DNA of 64,000 nt, taken from Prevotellaceae bacterium. GTDB lineage: Bacteria; Bacteroidota; Bacteroidia; Bacteroidales; Paludibacteraceae. The DNA lies in assembly GCA_020636675.1 (NCBI GenBank), contig JACJXK010000008.1, positions 1 through 64,000 on the forward strand, in the 5' to 3' direction. The notes beneath the pieces were generated by a model. It had not been told where the DNA came from and ran no database searches. It saw only the letters and a program-made list of their open reading frames with translations. The first letter of the stretch is position 1. Each line of letters opens with the position of its first letter. Below are positions 62,697 to 64,000 of the stretch, in pieces. The position numbers and the translations under genes are program-made.

Positions 62697-64000
62697 TTAT
62701 TTTATAATAGTAACCGAATAGCCTTCGTTTATCTTATCCATCAGCTGCTTCTTCAGCGTGTCAAGATAGCCATCCACATCATCTTCATTATTTAATGGAG
62801 TGACGGTTCTTGTCCTCAGGGCCATTGTAGTATCTTTCCGTTCGGCTGCTTGTTTCGGATAACCCTTGTCTCCTGTATGATTATGATCCGGTTCAACAAC
62901 AGGCTTGGGAGCACGCTCACGCACTACTTTTTGAATACGGGCAGCTTGTTCGGCATAGAAATTATCCGTGTTGGTGTTTATTTGCAATACCGACAGCGAA
63001 TTCGATTTGGTCTTTAACTGAATCGTGGCTTCACGGTCGCTCAAAACCGACTTGTCGACCTCCTGTTGTTGGGCGGAGCTTTCCAGCAAGTCGAATGTCT
63101 CGTTATAGGCTTTCTTTATCTGTTCCCGTAAAGCGTTGCGTTGCTCATCAAGAGCAGCGGAAAGGCTATTGCGCATCTTGATGGTTTCACGTATCTTAAT
63201 AGGCCATCCCATGTGTTCGAAACTCTCGATGGCTTCAATCTGCTCCTTGTAGTCCGCACCGAGTGCATGGAAATTCTCCCGGTTGTTACGGGCAAAGTCA
63301 ATAATGTTTTTATAATTGTCCATCTGGTCATGAAGGAACCCGATCACTTCCTTACAAGTGTCCATCAACAGACGTGCGTAGTCACGTCTCTCAATTACAG
63401 CATTGAAAAACTTTTGTGAATCACGCACGGCAAGCCATTCGTCAAACAAGTCGATTGCTTCACGAATAGGTTTGATAAAAGGACATGAACCATACTGATT
63501 TTCTATCTTCTTATAGGCATCACGGCGATGGGACAAACTGTTTTCGCCTTCATCATCCCGGCAAAGGCGAAGGATCTGCGTGCTGTCTGTGGTGGCAAAG
63601 GTGGCCGTTATTCCAAATATATCTTTCCAAGCGTCGGCAAACTGCGACACCAGTTCCTGCGAGATAGCCTGAGCCTGGCGAATGGTGAACTTATTCTTTT
63701 CGGCTACGATATGAGAAGCCACTGTGTTCGTCTCCACATTCGGGTTGTTGGCATAAGAGTAGTCCCGTTTATGACGGCGCACCAGTTCATTGACCACGAA
63801 GATGGTACAGATGTCGTCCCAGCCATAAGGAGCTTTGCTGAACTTAGAGAGTATGTCTGCCACGTTTACCTCTGCGAACTGTTTGTTCAGATAGATTTCC
63901 ACCTCATGCTCTGCCGGAGTGAGCTCCGTATTTAATCCGTCATAGTCGCCCGGATTGACACCACGGACGATAGCCTGTTTCAGCGCATCAGTAGTATAGA
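62697..64000 (-). CDS. brxC: BREX P-loop protein BrxC (C-terminal part, cut by window edge)
   Basis: At least 434 residues of the C-terminal region of BrxC. The frame is open from the right edge; the GTG at 63900-63902 that could be taken for a start lies inside it. Residues such as NPGDYDGLNTELTPAEHEVEIYL, APYGWDDICTIFVVNELVRR and the helical RNNRENFHALGADYKEQI belong to the region after the ATPase domain. The C-terminus ends LKKQLMDKINEGYSVTIIK, as in other BrxC proteins. BrxC is a large ATPase essential for BREX defence. The rest of the operon (probably brxA and brxB) should lie beyond 64000. Confidence 0.88.
   Translation of the reverse strand, partial: YTTDALKQAIVRGVNPGDYDGLNTELTPAEHEVEIYLNKQFAEVNVADILSKFSKAPYGWDDICTIFVVNELVRRHKRDYSYANNPNVETNTVASHIVAEKNKFTIRQAQAISQELVSQFADAWKDIFGITATFATTDSTQILRLCRDDEGENSLSHRRDAYKKIENQYGSCPFIKPIREAIDLFDEWLAVRDSQKFFNAVIERRDYARLLMDTCKEVIGFLHDQMDNYKNIIDFARNNRENFHALGADYKEQIEAIESFEHMGWPIKIRETIKMRNSLSAALDEQRNALREQIKKAYNETFDLLESSAQQQEVDKSVLSDREATIQLKTKSNSLSVLQINTNTDNFYAEQAARIQKVVRERAPKPVVEPDHNHTGDKGYPKQAAERKDTTMALRTRTVTPLNNEDDVDGYLDTLKKQLMDKINEGYSVTIIK

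Overview
The window is chromosomal DNA from a member of the Bacteroidales, probably a gut- or mouth-type anaerobe. The evidence is the Bacteroidetes promoter form (TTTG, about 19 bases, TAnnTTTG) in front of several genes, the leuA-leuC-leuD-leuA2 order, Bacteroidetes-specific families (DUF5686, DUF5063), a pyrophosphate-dependent phosphofructokinase, and a 2538-residue surface protein with a type IX secretion (CHU_C) tail. I cannot name the genus.

Bases 1-33356 are mostly core genome. On the minus strand they hold a leucine operon with an Ile/Leu-rich leader peptide and attenuator, a DUF5686 outer membrane protein, RNase Z, an OmpA-family porin, ribosomal protein S1, a PurF-like protein without its catalytic cysteine, an RNase D-like exonuclease with a DUF5063 partner, seryl-tRNA synthetase, an FKBP lipoprotein, an O-methyltransferase and the giant T9SS protein. 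Plus-strand genes are asnS, tRNA-Pro, the PPi-phosphofructokinase, a WecA/MraY-type glycosyl-1-phosphate transferase, a patatin-like lipase, and tRNA-Lys, tRNA-Ser(TGA) and tRNA-Ser(CGA). One complete IS110-family element (about 18871-20391) interrupts this part.

At tRNA-Ser(CGA) the character changes, and everything to base 64000 looks like an accessory defence island. After an IS1595-family element comes a tight seven-gene minus-strand operon (45067 down to 34580): DUF4007 protein, 1079-residue P-loop ATPase, DndC-like PAPS-reductase-family protein, PLD-nuclease/SF2-helicase fusion, a 78-residue protein, a DndD/SMC-like ATPase and a 191-residue protein. It resembles a DNA phosphorothioation system but lacks recognisable DndB, DndE and DptFGH. 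Upstream of it are a DUF1016 nuclease with an HTH regulator, a truncated second IS110 copy, an ISL3-family element, and a DUF4143 ATPase between two direct repeats of about 122 bases. A NifX-like gene with a lost start codon and a GNAT acetyltransferase follow.

From 51782 to the right edge lies a BREX type 1-like locus on the minus strand: brxC (running off the edge), an AlbA_2 ATP-binding protein, pglX, pglZ and brxL. Two features are unusual. The pglX methylase gene is broken: its target-recognition region has decayed, and a complete DUF1016 nuclease gene sits between the remaining parts. The BrxL-like protein carries a MITD1-type C-terminal (MIT_C) domain where the Lon protease domain is expected. 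The best candidates for something undescribed are the DUF4007/DndC/DndD operon and the BrxL-MIT_C variant.
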